Assembly: GCF_030718085.1 (NCBI RefSeq)
Contig: NZ_JAVAJF010000001.1
Location: 1,860,001 to 1,924,000, forward strand
Length of the DNA stretch: 64,000 bases
Direction: 5' to 3'
Origin: Marinobacter sp. MDS2
Lineage (GTDB): Bacteria > Pseudomonadota > Gammaproteobacteria > Pseudomonadales > Oleiphilaceae
Shown here one piece after another: positions 27,745 through 40,193 of this stretch; the first letter of the stretch is position 1, and each line of letters starts with the position of its first letter. The notes under the pieces are model-generated. The model was not told the origin of the DNA. It saw only the letters and a program-made list of their open reading frames with translations, and did no database searches. A program made the position numbers and the translations under genes.

Positions 27745-29826
27745 TTACCCGGCGGTGGGTAGCAGGGAAATATCGGCAACGCGCAGGAACAGGTTGCGAA
27801 GACGGTTGAGCAGCGCCAAACGGTTGTTTTTAACCGCTTCATCATCTGCCATCACCATCACTTCGTCGAAGAAGTTATCCACAGGCTCGCGCAGGCTTGC
27901 CAAGGAAGTCAGAGCGGTGGCGTAGTCGCCTTGCTCGAACAACGGCAACACTTTCGCGGCTTGCTCTTCGACTTTCTGGGCCAGAACCTTCTCGGGCTCA
28001 TCCTGTAGCAACGCGTTGTCGACGGTTTCGCCGATGCTGTCGCCGCCTTGCTTGGTCAGGATGTTCGATACCCGCTTATTGGCGCCGGCCAACGCCAATG
28101 CTTCGGGCAGCTGGCGGAACGCTTCAACAGCTTTCACCCGGCGATTGAAGTCCAGCGGGCAGGTCGGGCGACGGGCGTGCACGGCCAGATAGACTTCGGC
28201 ACTGATGCCCTGCTCGTCGTAGAAAGCCCGGAAGCGTTCGAGCATGTAGTTGACCACGGTGCTGGCGGTGTTCTCTTCGGTCAGCACTGAGAAGTTCTCT
28301 TCCGCCCATTCACACAGGGTCTGCAGATCCAGCGGCAGTTCGCGCTCGATGATGATGCGCAGCACACCGAGGGAGGCACGGCGCAGGGCGAACGGGTCAC
28401 GGGTTCCGGACGGCGGCTGGTTGATGCCAAACAGGCCGACCAGTGAATCGATACGGTCTGCAATGGCAACGGTGCAACCGGTCAGCGTAGTGGGCAGGTC
28501 GTCACCGGCGAAGCGGGGCATGTACTGCTCGTTCAGGGCCTTGGCCACGTCGGCGTGCTCGCCATCGTCGGTGGCGTAGTAGCTGCCCATGATGCCTTGC
28601 AGGTCGGTGAACTCCAGCACCATTTCAGTAACCAGATCGGTCTTGGCTAACATGGCGGCGCGCTCGGCCAGGGCTGGGTCACTGTCGATGGCTTCGGCGA
28701 TCTTTTTGGCCAGTGCAGCAACACGTACGGACTTGTCGTAAATGCTGCCCAGCTTTTCCTGGAACACGATGGGCTTGAGCGCATCGATACGTTCTTCAAG
28801 CTTGGTTTTGCAGTCGGTTTCAAAGAAGAAGGCGGCGTCTGACAGGCGCGGGCGAATGACTTTCTCGTTACCGGCAACGACCTGAGCCGGATCTTTACTT
28901 TCCAGGTTGGCGACGGTGATGAACAACGGCAGCATCTGGTCGTTGCTGTCGACCACGTGGAAGTATTTCTGATGCTCCTTCATGGAGGAAATCAGGGCTT
29001 CGGCAGGCACTTTCAGGAAGCGCTCGTCGAAACGGCCCATCAACGGCACCGGCCATTCGTTCAGGGCGGTGACTTCGTCCAGCAGATCTTCGTCAATGAC
29101 GGCAACCCCACCGGCTTCGTTCTTGGCCAGTGCGTTTACGCCAGCCCGAATCTGCTCACGACGCTCGGCGAAATCAGCCAATACGTAACCTTCTTGCTTG
29201 AGCACGGTTTCGTAGTCGGCCGGAGTCGGGATGATCAGTTCTTTCGGGCAGTGGAAGCGGTGGCCACGGGTTTTGTTGCCCGGCTTCAGGTTCATGATCG
29301 GGGTGTCGATCACGTTGTTGCCGTACAGCATGATCAGCCAATGCACCGGGCGCACGAATTCGGTGCGGTGGGCACCCCAGCGCATGCGCTTGGGAATCGG
29401 CAAGGCCGACAGAGACTGGTTGATCAGTTCGGGCAGCAGTTCCACCGTGGGCTTGCCCTTTTCAACGGTACGGAACACCAGCCAGGCACCTTTGTCGGTT
29501 TCCAGCGTGTCCAGTTGATCGGGGGTAATGCCCAATGAGGTGGCAAAGCCGGTCAGAGCGCGGGTCGGGTTGCCGGCATCGTCAAAAGCGGCTTTGACCG
29601 CGGGACCGCGTTTTTCCACAGACTTGTCGGGCTGGGCATCGGCGAGATCCCGGATGCGCACGGCCAAACGGCGTGGCGCCGCGAAGGCTTCAACGGCGCC
29701 AAAGGCAACGCCAGCGTCTTCAAGGCCTTTGGTGATGCCTTGGGTGAAGGCATCAGACAGGCCTTTGAGGGCTTTCGGAGGCAGTTCCTCGGTGCCCAGT
29801 TCGACTAGAAAATCCTGTGTAGCCAT
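27745..29826 (-). CDS. glyS: Glycyl-tRNA synthetase beta subunit
   Basis: The large subunit of the alpha2-beta2 bacterial glycyl-tRNA synthetase, responsible mainly for tRNA binding. The 693 residues (E. coli 689) begin FLVELGTEELPPKAL, the classic GlyS start, and include WGAHRTEFVRPVHW, YEMVLEFTDLQGIMG-type segment (LVTEMVLEFTDLQG) and DPFALRRASLGVLRI. The C-terminal region with DNFFDEVMVMADD resembles the anticodon-binding domain. Its ATG overlaps the glyQ stop (TAATG). One DnaA box (27875-27883) lies inside, encoding Val-Asp-Asn. Confidence 0.97.
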   Translation of the reverse strand: MATQDFLVELGTEELPPKALKGLSDAFTQGITKGLEDAGVAFGAVEAFAAPRRLAVRIRDLADAQPDKSVEKRGPAVKAAFDDAGNPTRALTGFATSLGITPDQLDTLETDKGAWLVFRTVEKGKPTVELLPELINQSLSALPIPKRMRWGAHRTEFVRPVHWLIMLYGNNVIDTPIMNLKPGNKTRGHRFHCPKELIIPTPADYETVLKQEGYVLADFAERREQIRAGVNALAKNEAGGVAVIDEDLLDEVTALNEWPVPLMGRFDERFLKVPAEALISSMKEHQKYFHVVDSNDQMLPLFITVANLESKDPAQVVAGNEKVIRPRLSDAAFFFETDCKTKLEERIDALKPIVFQEKLGSIYDKSVRVAALAKKIAEAIDSDPALAERAAMLAKTDLVTEMVLEFTDLQGIMGSYYATDDGEHADVAKALNEQYMPRFAGDDLPTTLTGCTVAIADRIDSLVGLFGINQPPSGTRDPFALRRASLGVLRIIIERELPLDLQTLCEWAEENFSVLTEENTASTVVNYMLERFRAFYDEQGISAEVYLAVHARRPTCPLDFNRRVKAVEAFRQLPEALALAGANKRVSNILTKQGGDSIGETVDNALLQDEPEKVLAQKVEEQAAKVLPLFEQGDYATALTSLASLREPVDNFFDEVMVMADDEAVKNNRLALLNRLRNLFLRVADISLLPTAG

Positions 29827-30851
29827 TATGCTTTCCCCTGTTCCTGCTGTGCCTTTTTCGCTTTTCCGGACTTCTTGCTTTTGGCTTTGGCGTCAGCCGC
29901 ATCGGCCGCTGCCAAAACCTCTTTGCGGAGGGCTTCCGGGGCCAACGGGAAGCCTTGCTTGCGGCGGCTTTCAAAATAAGCCTGAGCCACGGAGCGAGCC
30001 AGGGTACGTACACGCAGGATGAAACGCTGGCGCTCGGTCACAGAAATGGCGTGACGAGCATCCAACAGGTTGAAGGTGTGGGAGGCCTTGAGTACCTGCT
30101 CGTAGGCAGGCAGTGGCAGGCCGGCTTCGATCAGGCGGGCACTTTCCCGCTCGTACACGTCGAAGCTGTGGAACAGGAATTCGGTATCGGCCTGCTCGAA
30201 GTTGTAGGTGGACTGTTCCACTTCGTTCTGGTGGAACACATCGCCGTAGGTGACTACGCCATCCGGGCCGTTGGTCCACACCAGATCGTAAACGCTGTCG
30301 ACGCCTTGCAGGTACATGGCAATGCGCTCAAGGCCGTAGGTCAGCTCGCCGGTAACCGGGTAGCATTCCAGACCGCCCACCTGCTGGAAGTAAGTGAACT
30401 GGGTGACTTCCATACCGTTTAGCCAGATTTCCCAGCCCAGACCCCAGGCGCCCAGAGTTGGGGATTCCCAGTTGTCTTCCACAAAGCGGATGTCGTGTAC
30501 CAGAGGGTCCAGGCCCAAAGCACGCAACGAATCCAGGTACAGTTCCTGAATGTTGTCTGGAGACGGCTTCAGAACCACCTGGAACTGGTAGTAATGCTGC
30601 AGGCGGTTCGGGTTTTCACCGTAACGACCGTCGGTTGGGCGGCGGCTGGGCTGCACGTAGGCGGCGTTCCAGGTCTCGGGCCCGATGGAACGCAGGAATG
30701 TGGCCGAGTGGAATGTGCCGGCGCCGACTTCCATATCGAGAGGCTGAAGTATCACGCAGCCATGCTGCGCCCAGAAATTCTGCAATGCCAGGATCAGACC
30801 CTGAAAGGTCTTGATGTCTGGCGCGGAGTTATTGGTTGCCTTGTCTGTCAC
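29826..30851 (-). CDS. glyQ: Glycyl-tRNA synthetase alpha subunit
   Basis: The catalytic subunit that makes glycyl-adenylate and charges tRNA-Gly in the cytoplasm. Motifs include [39 protein letters not shown] and [21 protein letters not shown], all typical of GlyQ. It is 341 residues against 303 in E. coli. The extra length is a C-terminal tail from about residue 310, rich in Ala and Lys, likely disordered. It leads the glyQ-glyS operon; the promoter should lie in the 136 bp between 30851 and trkA. Confidence 0.97.
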   Translation of the reverse strand: MTDKATNNSAPDIKTFQGLILALQNFWAQHGCVILQPLDMEVGAGTFHSATFLRSIGPETWNAAYVQPSRRPTDGRYGENPNRLQHYYQFQVVLKPSPDNIQELYLDSLRALGLDPLVHDIRFVEDNWESPTLGAWGLGWEIWLNGMEVTQFTYFQQVGGLECYPVTGELTYGLERIAMYLQGVDSVYDLVWTNGPDGVVTYGDVFHQNEVEQSTYNFEQADTEFLFHSFDVYERESARLIEAGLPLPAYEQVLKASHTFNLLDARHAISVTERQRFILRVRTLARSVAQAYFESRRKQGFPLAPEALRKEVLAAADAADAKAKSKKSGKAKKAQQEQGKA

Positions 30852-30987
30852 GACGATTGCCTGCTGGTCAGTCTGTGTGTGGCGCCCCGTTTTAACGGAG
30901 CACTCCGAAATTTGAAAACGCGCATTATACGCTGGCTGGCGCCGCTTTTCTAAGTGCCATTCCGCGTATTGATTTGTTCTGGATCCA

Positions 30988-32391
30988 TCAGAAGAACGTG
31001 AGCCCCACGTGGAACAGTTTCTCGACGTCCCGGATTCTGGATTTATCGACCAAGAACAAAATAACGTGGTCGTTGGGTTGCACGCGCAAATGGTCGTGTG
31101 CGATCAGCACCTCGCCATGGCGCACGATGGCACCGATGGTGGTGCCCGGTGGCAGATGGATTTCATCCAGACGTCTGCCCACCACTTTCGAGGACCGGTG
31201 GTCGCCGTGGGCAATGGCCTCGATGGCCTCGGCGGCGCCGCGGCGCAGGGCGTGCACGTTGACCACGTCGCCTCGGCGCACGTGGGTCAGCAAACTGCCG
31301 ATGGTGGTTTGCTGGGGCGAGATGGCCACGTCGATGACGCCGCCCTGAATCAAGTCCACGTAGTCGGGGTTGTTGATCAGAGTCAGTACTTTGCGGGCGC
31401 CGAGACGTTTGGCCAACAGCGAGGCAATAATGTTGGTTTCGTCGTCGTTGGTGACGGCGCAAAAGACATCGGTATTCTCGATGTTTTCTTCCACCAGAAT
31501 GTCTTTGTTGGCGCCGCTGCCTTCCAGTACCACCGTTTTGCGCAATTTTTCCGACAACATCACGCAGCGTTCGTGGTCCCGCTCGAGAATTTTCACCTGG
31601 TAGCGACTATCAAGCGCTCGTGCCAGTCGGTAACCAATGTTGCCGCCGCCACAAATGAAAATGCGCTTGTAGGGCTTCGACAGCGGCTGCAACTCGCTCA
31701 TCACCGAGCGGATGTGGTCAGTGGCGGCAATGAAGAACACTTCATCGCCGTCTTCGATCACGGTATCGCCTTTCGGAATGATGGCGCGATCTTTCCGGAA
31801 AATGGCGGCAACCCGGGTGTCGATTTTAGGCATGTGGGTGCGAAGATAGGAAAGCTCACGGCCGACCAGGGGGCCACCTTCAATGGCTTTGATGGCAACC
31901 AGCCGGGTCAGGCCTTTGGAAAACTCCAACACCTGAAGTGTGCCGGGGTACTCGATCAGCCGGGTGATGTGTTTGGTGACCAGCTGTTCCGGGCTGATGA
32001 TGACGTCGATCGGAAAGCCCCGGAGTTTATCCAGATCTTTCTCGCTATCTTTGTTGTAAAACAGCGCGGGGTTGGCCAAATAGGAGCCCGCGCGAACCCG
32101 GCAGATGGTGGTCGGGGTTTTGTGCAGAAGTTTGGCCACCTGGCAGGCCACCATATTGGTTTCATCGCTGTTGGTGACGGCGATCACCATGTCGGCGTCT
32201 TCGGCATTGGCCTCGTTCAGAACCGCCGGATAAGAGGCCTTGCCGTGCACCGTGCGAATGTCGAGACGATCTTGCAATTCCCTAAGGCGCACGCTGTCGC
32301 TGTCGATGACAGTGATGTCGTTGGCTTCATTGGCGAGGTGTTCGGCCAGTGTACCGCCGACCTGGCCAGCACCGAGAATCAGGATATTCAT
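30988..32391 (-). CDS. trkA: Trk potassium uptake system, peripheral NAD-binding subunit TrkA
   Basis: TrkA is the cytoplasmic regulatory subunit of the Trk potassium transporter and binds NAD(H). The 467-residue protein (E. coli 458) is a tandem of two RCK units, each a Rossmann fold ([10 protein letters not shown] at the N-terminus and [10 protein letters not shown] at about residue 240) followed by a TrkA-C domain. The ATG overlaps the rsmB stop (ATGA), as in the E. coli def-fmt-rsmB-trkA order. No trkH gene is in the window. Confidence 0.96.
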   Translation of the reverse strand: MNILILGAGQVGGTLAEHLANEANDITVIDSDSVRLRELQDRLDIRTVHGKASYPAVLNEANAEDADMVIAVTNSDETNMVACQVAKLLHKTPTTICRVRAGSYLANPALFYNKDSEKDLDKLRGFPIDVIISPEQLVTKHITRLIEYPGTLQVLEFSKGLTRLVAIKAIEGGPLVGRELSYLRTHMPKIDTRVAAIFRKDRAIIPKGDTVIEDGDEVFFIAATDHIRSVMSELQPLSKPYKRIFICGGGNIGYRLARALDSRYQVKILERDHERCVMLSEKLRKTVVLEGSGANKDILVEENIENTDVFCAVTNDDETNIIASLLAKRLGARKVLTLINNPDYVDLIQGGVIDVAISPQQTTIGSLLTHVRRGDVVNVHALRRGAAEAIEAIAHGDHRSSKVVGRRLDEIHLPPGTTIGAIVRHGEVLIAHDHLRVQPNDHVILFLVDKSRIRDVEKLFHVGLTFF

Positions 32392-33689
32392 GCGTCAGGT
32401 TTCTCCAGCACGGCGTAGAAAAAGCCGTCATGGCTATTGGGGTCCGGCAGCAAATTGCGGCCGGCATCCATATCCAGGCCCCAGCTCGCTTCGATGGGAA
32501 TCAGCTGCGCGTGTTCTTGCTGCTTCAGGAAGCGCTGAATGATGCGATGGTTCTCTTGTGGAAACACCGAGCAGGTGGCGTATACCAAACGGCCTCCGGG
32601 TTTCAGAATAGACCACATGGCGTTCAGCAGGCCAAGTTGAATGCCGGCCAGCGGCACAATGTCTGATTCCCGACGCAGCAGCTTGATGTCCGGATGCCGG
32701 CGGATAACGCCGGTGGCGCTGCAGGGCACGTCCAGCAGGATGCGGTCGAAGGCCTGGCCGTCCCACCACTGTTCGATGTCTGCGGCGTCGGCTTGTAACA
32801 GGCTGGCGGACAGATCCAGCCGGTCGAGGTTTTCCTGTACCCGTGGCAGGCGGTCGGCTGATTCGTCGATGGCGACTACTTCAGACAGCTCGGCGCAGTT
32901 TTCCAGAATGGCGCAGGTTTTGCCGCCGGGGGCGGCGCAGGCATCCAGTACACGTTGGCCGGGCTGCAGATCCATCAGGGTGGTGCACAGCTGGGCGGCT
33001 TCATCCTGAACACTCACCGCGCCGTCTTCAAACCAGGGCAAGTTATCCACAGGAACAGGGCGCTCCAGCTGAATACCAAGCGGGGCGAAGCGGGTGGCTT
33101 TGGCGCCAATGCCGGCATCGGTCAGTAACTTCAGGTACTCGTCGCGGCTAAAACGCAGGGCGTTAACGCGCAGGGTCATCGGTGCCTGGGTGTTGTTGGC
33201 ATCGAGGATGGCTTGCCAGTGGTCGGGCCAGTTGTGGCGCAGTTTCTCCACCATCCAGACAGGGTGGCTGTAGCGGCTGCTGTCGTCGCCCGGCTCTGGC
33301 GCCCCTTCCCGCTCGGCCGCTCTTAATACGCCGTTGACCAGTCCGGTCAGGTGGGGCCGGTCCAATGCGCGGCAGGCTTCCACGGTTTCATTGAGCACCG
33401 CGTAGGTGGCCTGCTCACTGAAGCGAAGCTGGAACAGAGCAACCAACATCAGATGGTGAATCACCCGATCGGATTTGCGAATGGGTTTTTTCAGGCGTTG
33501 ATTGAGTTCACCGTCCAGCCGGTGAAACCAGCGGCAGGTACCGTAGCAAATGGCCTGCAGCTGCGGCCGCTGCTCGGGAGGCAGTTGGCTCAGAGCGTAG
33601 GGCAAGCATTGCGACAGCGATTGGCCGTTTTCGACCGAAAGCAGCACGTCGGCGGCGACGGCGCGGAACGGCAAGGCGTCATATAACAT
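32388..33689 (-). CDS. rsmB: 16S rRNA (cytosine-967-C5)-methyltransferase
   Basis: RsmB methylates C967 of 16S rRNA using S-adenosylmethionine. The 433-residue protein has an N-terminal NusB-like RNA-binding domain (residues 1-140) and a Rossmann methyltransferase domain. That domain has the SAM loop [10 protein letters not shown], the motif [17 protein letters not shown], and the catalytic cysteine in [11 protein letters not shown]. It sits between fmt (2 bp gap) and trkA (4 bp overlap). A DnaA box at 33043-33051 encodes Val-Asp-Asn. Confidence 0.96.
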   Translation of the reverse strand: MLYDALPFRAVAADVLLSVENGQSLSQCLPYALSQLPPEQRPQLQAICYGTCRWFHRLDGELNQRLKKPIRKSDRVIHHLMLVALFQLRFSEQATYAVLNETVEACRALDRPHLTGLVNGVLRAAEREGAPEPGDDSSRYSHPVWMVEKLRHNWPDHWQAILDANNTQAPMTLRVNALRFSRDEYLKLLTDAGIGAKATRFAPLGIQLERPVPVDNLPWFEDGAVSVQDEAAQLCTTLMDLQPGQRVLDACAAPGGKTCAILENCAELSEVVAIDESADRLPRVQENLDRLDLSASLLQADAADIEQWWDGQAFDRILLDVPCSATGVIRRHPDIKLLRRESDIVPLAGIQLGLLNAMWSILKPGGRLVYATCSVFPQENHRIIQRFLKQQEHAQLIPIEASWGLDMDAGRNLLPDPNSHDGFFYAVLEKPDA

Positions 33690-33691
33690 GA

Positions 33692-34627
33692 TCAGTTCAG
33701 CTCCTGTGCAGGCATCAGCACGGGTTTACCGCCGTTTATCAAATCGTTCACGCTCAGGGCACGGGTGCCGGGCAGTTGCACTTTGGTCACTCGCAGACTG
33801 CCGGTGCCGCAGGCAATGTCGATGCCTTCGCGCTCTCGGCGAAGCACCGTGCCAGGCGCCTTGTCGCTGCCCTGTTCCAGTGCCTGTGCCTGATGCAGGC
33901 GGATGCGCTGATCGCCCAGATCGGTGAAGGTGCCAGGCCAGGGGTTGAATGCGCGGATCAGTCGTTCGATGTCCGTGGCGCTGTTGTGCCAGTCAATGTG
34001 GCCTTCTTCTTTGGAAAGCTTGTGGGCGTAGCAGGCTTCGTTGTCGTTCTGGGGCTCGCCGCTCAGCGTGCCTTGACTCAGTTTTGCCAACGCCTCCACG
34101 ACCGCTTCGCCGCCCATATCCGCTAGCCGGTCGTGCAGGCTGCCGCCGGTATCGTCCGGGTGAATCGGGGTGGCGGTTTTCAGCAGCATGTCGCCGGTAT
34201 CCAGACCCACATCCATCTGCATGATGGTGATGCCGGTTTCGGCGTCACCGGCGGCAATGGCCCGTTGAATCGGGGCGGCACCGCGCCAACGAGGCAGCAG
34301 CGAAGCATGGATGTTCAGGCAGCCGTGGCTCGGTATTTCCAGAACCGTTTTTGGCAGAATCAGGCCGTAGGCCGCGACAATCATCACGTCCGGTTTCAGG
34401 GCGGCCAGCTCTTGTTGCGCCGTTTCGGGCTTCAGGCTCTCAGGCTGGAACACAGGGATGTTGGCATCCAGTGCCACTTGTTTTACCGGGCTCGGCATCA
34501 GTTTTCGGCCCCGGCCCGCGGGCCGGTCAGGTTGACTGTAAACGCCTACAACAGTGTGCCCCGCCGCAAGGATGGCTTTCAGGGCGATGGCAGCGAAATC
34601 CGGAGTTCCGGCAAAAACAATGCGCAC
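33692..34627 (-). CDS. fmt: Methionyl-tRNA formyltransferase
   Basis: Fmt formylates initiator Met-tRNA using 10-formyl-tetrahydrofolate. The 311-residue protein has the N-terminal FAGTPDFAA, the catalytic-core segment HASLLPRWRGAAPIQRAI and DTGDMLL, and a C-terminal tRNA-binding domain. It follows def on the same strand, but a terminator hairpin lies between them (34658-34680), so transcription from def may be only partly carried into fmt. Confidence 0.97.
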   Translation of the reverse strand: MRIVFAGTPDFAAIALKAILAAGHTVVGVYSQPDRPAGRGRKLMPSPVKQVALDANIPVFQPESLKPETAQQELAALKPDVMIVAAYGLILPKTVLEIPSHGCLNIHASLLPRWRGAAPIQRAIAAGDAETGITIMQMDVGLDTGDMLLKTATPIHPDDTGGSLHDRLADMGGEAVVEALAKLSQGTLSGEPQNDNEACYAHKLSKEEGHIDWHNSATDIERLIRAFNPWPGTFTDLGDQRIRLHQAQALEQGSDKAPGTVLRREREGIDIACGTGSLRVTKVQLPGTRALSVNDLINGGKPVLMPAQELN

Positions 34628-34657
34628 GTTGGTGTTATCTCTGTGTCGTTGAATACG

Positions 34658-34680
34658 AAAAAACCGGGTCGTAACCCGGT
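34658..34680 (-). terminator. Intrinsic terminator or attenuator between def and fmt
   Basis: On the minus strand, a 7-bp stem ACCGGGT (34674-34680 with 34663-34669) and a 4-base loop are followed by six T. It lies 44 bp past the def stop and about 30 bp before the fmt ATG, inside what is normally one operon. Confidence 0.75.
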
Positions 34681-34723
34681 CCTGAATTCGGTATGCAGTT
34701 GAGCGGCATGATCCGGCTCGGAA

Positions 34724-35227
34724 TCAGGCGCTCTGCTTGTGGAGTTTTTCCAGCTTCTTGCGAATACGGTTGCGCTTGAGAGAGCTGAGGTAATCCACAA
34801 ACAACTTGCCGTTCAGGTGATCCATCTCGTGCTGGATGCAAACCGCGAGAAGGCCGGTGGCTTCCAGTTCAAAGTCTTCACCGTTCCGGTCTTTAGCCGT
34901 AATCCGGACATGTTCGATGCGTTTTACATCTTCGTAAAAACCGGGCACCGACAAGCAGCCTTCCTGCATGGCTTCCAGATCGCCATCCAGTACTTCCACT
35001 TTCGGGTTGATGAACACCCGCGGCTCGCTCTTGTCTTCGGACAAATCCATAACGATGATCTGCTTGTGCACGTTCACCTGTGTCGCGGCCAGGCCAATGC
35101 CGGGCGCATCGTACATGGTCTCGAACATGTCGTCGATCAACGTTCGGATCTCGTCGGTTACCTCGTCTACCGGCTTGGCAATGGTGCGAAGGCGCGGATC
35201 GGGGTACTCAAGAATATCTAGAATCAT
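34724..35227 (-). CDS. def: Peptide deformylase
   Basis: Def removes the N-formyl group from new proteins and is a metal (Fe2+) hydrolase. All three family motifs are present in this 167-residue protein: [18 protein letters not shown] (metal-binding Cys) and QHEMDHLNG (the HExxH zinc/iron site). It is the first gene of the def-fmt-rsmB-trkA group, divergent from the LysM gene. Confidence 0.97.
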   Translation of the reverse strand: MILDILEYPDPRLRTIAKPVDEVTDEIRTLIDDMFETMYDAPGIGLAATQVNVHKQIIVMDLSEDKSEPRVFINPKVEVLDGDLEAMQEGCLSVPGFYEDVKRIEHVRITAKDRNGEDFELEATGLLAVCIQHEMDHLNGKLFVDYLSSLKRNRIRKKLEKLHKQSA

Positions 35228-35526
35228 AGTGCTCTGGCTTCTCTGAAATGCGACAGCGTACTGCGCAAATTTTCTTCACAAATCTATTATGAAGCATGTG
35301 TGATGAGGGTATTATCCGATAAATTACCGATTGAGTACAAACTGATCAGTTAATAGTAGGATTCTATCGATTATTCTGCAGAATTTACTGGAAGAACAAA
35401 AGATAACATCACAAATCCCTATACATCTTCTATAGTAACGGGAATAACAGTGTAACAAGCTGCGGGTGATCTGTGGTGACGTTACCGAACGCTAAGATTC
35501 AAGGCACGCGATCAAGGATACAGACG
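35228..35526. other. AT-rich divergent intergenic region
   Basis: 299 bp between the divergent def and LysM genes, clearly richer in A/T than its surroundings. It must hold both promoters. Several candidate -10 hexamers occur (for example TATAGT near 35431), but none has a convincing -35 partner. No RNA gene or hairpin element was recognised. Confidence 0.5.
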
Positions 35527-36540
35527 ATGAGGAAATTGTTGTACGCTCTGGCGGCTACCATGCTGCTATTTACCTCTTGGGCCCAGGCACAACCCGAGTT
35601 CAAAGCTGATCATCCTGAGCGTTACACCGTCGTCAAAGGGGATACCCTTTGGGACATTTCAGGGCGTTTTTTGAACAACCCTTGGTACTGGCCGGAAATC
35701 TGGCACGTTAACCCACAGGTAGCCAACCCTCACCTGATATACCCGGGCGATCGTCTGGCGCTGGTTTACATTGATGGTAAGCCGCGCATCACCAAGGTTG
35801 CGTCCGGCGATGTGAAACTGTCTCCCCAGATCCGTTCCGAAGCCATTGATACGCCGATTCCCGCGATTCCACTGGATGCGATTGCCAGCTTCCTGACCGA
35901 CACCCGCATCGTCAGCCCTGAAGAAATCAACGGTGCGCCTTATGTGCTGGAAGGCGAAGACGGCCGGATCATCACCGGTGCGGGTGACAAGATCTATGCC
36001 CGTGGTGAAAAGCCTGCAGATCGGGTGGGCGTGTTCCGCCGCAGCCAGGAATTTGTTGATCCGGATACCGGGGAGTTTCTGGGGCTGGAAGCGCGCAGCA
36101 TCGCTCGAGGTAACGTGGCGGCCGAGAACGGCGACGTGTTGACCGTTAACCTGACCCGCTCCAGCGAAGAAGTGCGCATTGGCGACCGCTTGTTGGTGAG
36201 CGAAGATCGCCGTTTGACCACCAACTTTATGCCCAGCTCGCCTGATGAGGAGATCGAAGGCAAGATGATCTCGGTCGATGGCGGTGTGAACCAGATTGGT
36301 CAGTACAATGTGGTGGCCATTAACCGCGGCGCCCGTGAAGGCATGAAAGCCGGTAACGTGCTGGCGGTGATGAAAGCTGGCAACCGTGTTCGTGACCCGA
36401 TCACCGGTGAGACCATTGAGCTGCCTTCCGAGCGGGCCGGTTTGCTGATGGTATTCCAGGTGTATGAAAAGATGAGCTACGGGTTGGTTCTTAAAGCAAC
36501 CCGTTCGTTGTCGGTGGGTGACAAGGTCGTTAACCCCTGA
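35527..36540 (+). CDS. Secreted LysM domain protein
   Basis: 337 residues starting at the ATG at 35527, with AAGGA eight bases upstream. A signal peptide (RKLLYALAATMLLFTSWAQA) with cleavage after AQA sends it to the periplasm. A LysM peptidoglycan-binding domain covers residues 33-79 (YTVVKGDTLWDIS ... LIYPGDRLAL). The remaining 250 residues have no catalytic motif that I recognise. In related bacteria a LysM protein commonly sits between def and dprA; the role is probably in cell wall binding. Confidence 0.9.
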   Translation: MRKLLYALAATMLLFTSWAQAQPEFKADHPERYTVVKGDTLWDISGRFLNNPWYWPEIWHVNPQVANPHLIYPGDRLALVYIDGKPRITKVASGDVKLSPQIRSEAIDTPIPAIPLDAIASFLTDTRIVSPEEINGAPYVLEGEDGRIITGAGDKIYARGEKPADRVGVFRRSQEFVDPDTGEFLGLEARSIARGNVAAENGDVLTVNLTRSSEEVRIGDRLLVSEDRRLTTNFMPSSPDEEIEGKMISVDGGVNQIGQYNVVAINRGAREGMKAGNVLAVMKAGNRVRDPITGETIELPSERAGLLMVFQVYEKMSYGLVLKATRSLSVGDKVVNP

Positions 36541-36596
36541 CACTTCCCTGCCCGCGTCGCCAAAGCAGGCGGCGCGTGGTGGTAGCAGTACCATTG

Positions 36597-36632
36597 AATG
36601 GCTGGGCTGGAGCGCCCGGCCATTATTGTTTT
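36597..36632 (+). terminator. Terminator between LysM gene and dprA
   Basis: An 11-bp stem with one G-T wobble (36597-36607 with 36614-36624) and a 6-base loop, followed by ATTGTTTT. It ends just before the dprA ribosome site, so dprA may rely on read-through or a local promoter. Confidence 0.65.
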
Positions 36633-36644
36633 CAAGGATGAAAA

Positions 36645-37784
36645 ATGTCGGAACAGGAATTTCTGCAGTCTGAGGCTGGCCGTTGGCTGGTGCTTTCGCT
36701 TCTTCCCCGGTTTGGTGTGCGCGCTCGTGAACGGGTGCAGTCTAACACCGACAGTCTGGTTGATACGCTTGATCTGAACGCCGCGACCCTCAAAGCGTTA
36801 GGCCTCGGAACAGAAGCCATTGAACTGGTTCATGCCTGGCAAGCGGGGGATGTCCATCACCCCAAAATCCAGCACGCGCTCTGGATTCATCAGGCGTGCC
36901 GGCAACATGGCATCGCGATGATTGGCCAGAGTCACCCCGATTTCCCGGAGGCGCTGCGGCAGATACACAGTGCGCCGCTGGTGCTTTACCTGTTAGGCGA
37001 TAGTCGGTTGTTGTTGCAAGATCAGATTGGCGTAGTGGGCAGCCGCAACGCTACCCGGCAAGGCTTGGACCACGCCCGTCAATTCGCCGCGGAGCTGAGC
37101 AAGCGCGGTTTGCTGATCACCAGCGGCCTGGCGCTGGGGATCGACGGCGCGGCCCACGCCGGTGCGCTGGATGCGGGCCATCCGACCATTGCCGTGGTGG
37201 GGTGCGGGCTGGATCGGCTGTACCCCGCGCAGCATCGAAAACTGGCGCACCGTATTGTGGATAACGGTCTGATTGTGTCGGAATACCCGCCGGGTACTCA
37301 GGCCCGGGCCGCCTATTTCCCCCAGCGAAATCGCATCATCAGTGGCTTAAGCCGGGGTGTACTGGTGGTGGAGGCAAGTTTAAAAAGTGGGTCACTCATT
37401 ACGGCGAGAACCGCTCTTGAACAGGGCCGCGAGGTATTCGCCATTCCCGGTTCAATCCACAGTTCGGTGGCCAAAGGTTGCCATCAGCTGATCAAGCAAG
37501 GCGCTCGACTGGTGGAAACCGCCGATGATGTGCTGGAAGAACTGGGCACCTGGTGGTCGATGCAAGAAGCAACCGCACCGGTGTCTGTCCCTACCGTTGC
37601 GAAACCCGATCTGGACAGTCGGGAAATCGCGGTATTCGAGGCTTTGGGGTATGATCCACAGTCTACCGATGCACTGAGTCTTGCTACCGGACTGCCGGCC
37701 GATCAGTTGATGCAGTCGCTCCTGCTTCTTGAGTTGGAGGGGTTGGCGTGTTCTGCCCCGGGCGGGTACTTGCGGCGAGGCTGA
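36645..37784 (+). CDS. dprA: DNA processing protein DprA (Smf)
   Basis: DprA protects incoming single-stranded DNA and loads RecA during natural transformation. The 379-residue protein has the extended Rossmann fold: VVGSRNATRQGL, SGLALGIDGAAH, GCGLDRLYP, SEYPPGT and FPQRNRIISGLS, with a small C-terminal winged-helix-like domain. AAGGA lies six bases before the ATG. A DnaA box at 37256-37264 encodes Val-Asp-Asn. The gene is widespread even in species not known to be transformable. Confidence 0.95.
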   Translation: MSEQEFLQSEAGRWLVLSLLPRFGVRARERVQSNTDSLVDTLDLNAATLKALGLGTEAIELVHAWQAGDVHHPKIQHALWIHQACRQHGIAMIGQSHPDFPEALRQIHSAPLVLYLLGDSRLLLQDQIGVVGSRNATRQGLDHARQFAAELSKRGLLITSGLALGIDGAAHAGALDAGHPTIAVVGCGLDRLYPAQHRKLAHRIVDNGLIVSEYPPGTQARAAYFPQRNRIISGLSRGVLVVEASLKSGSLITARTALEQGREVFAIPGSIHSSVAKGCHQLIKQGARLVETADDVLEELGTWWSMQEATAPVSVPTVAKPDLDSREIAVFEALGYDPQSTDALSLATGLPADQLMQSLLLLELEGLACSAPGGYLRRG

Positions 37785-37830
37785 CCGGTGCATTTCCATT
37801 GTTTGACCTAGCAGGTTGTACGATTTCGTT

Positions 37831-40158
<2,328 letters not shown>

Positions 40159-40193
40159 GCCGGGTTGGATAATCCCGGCCATAAGGGAAGGTC

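Noticed and set aside
31009..32418. 469-codon frame antisense to trkA
   Set aside because: Mirror image of trkA codon use; composition and lack of motifs argue against a real protein.
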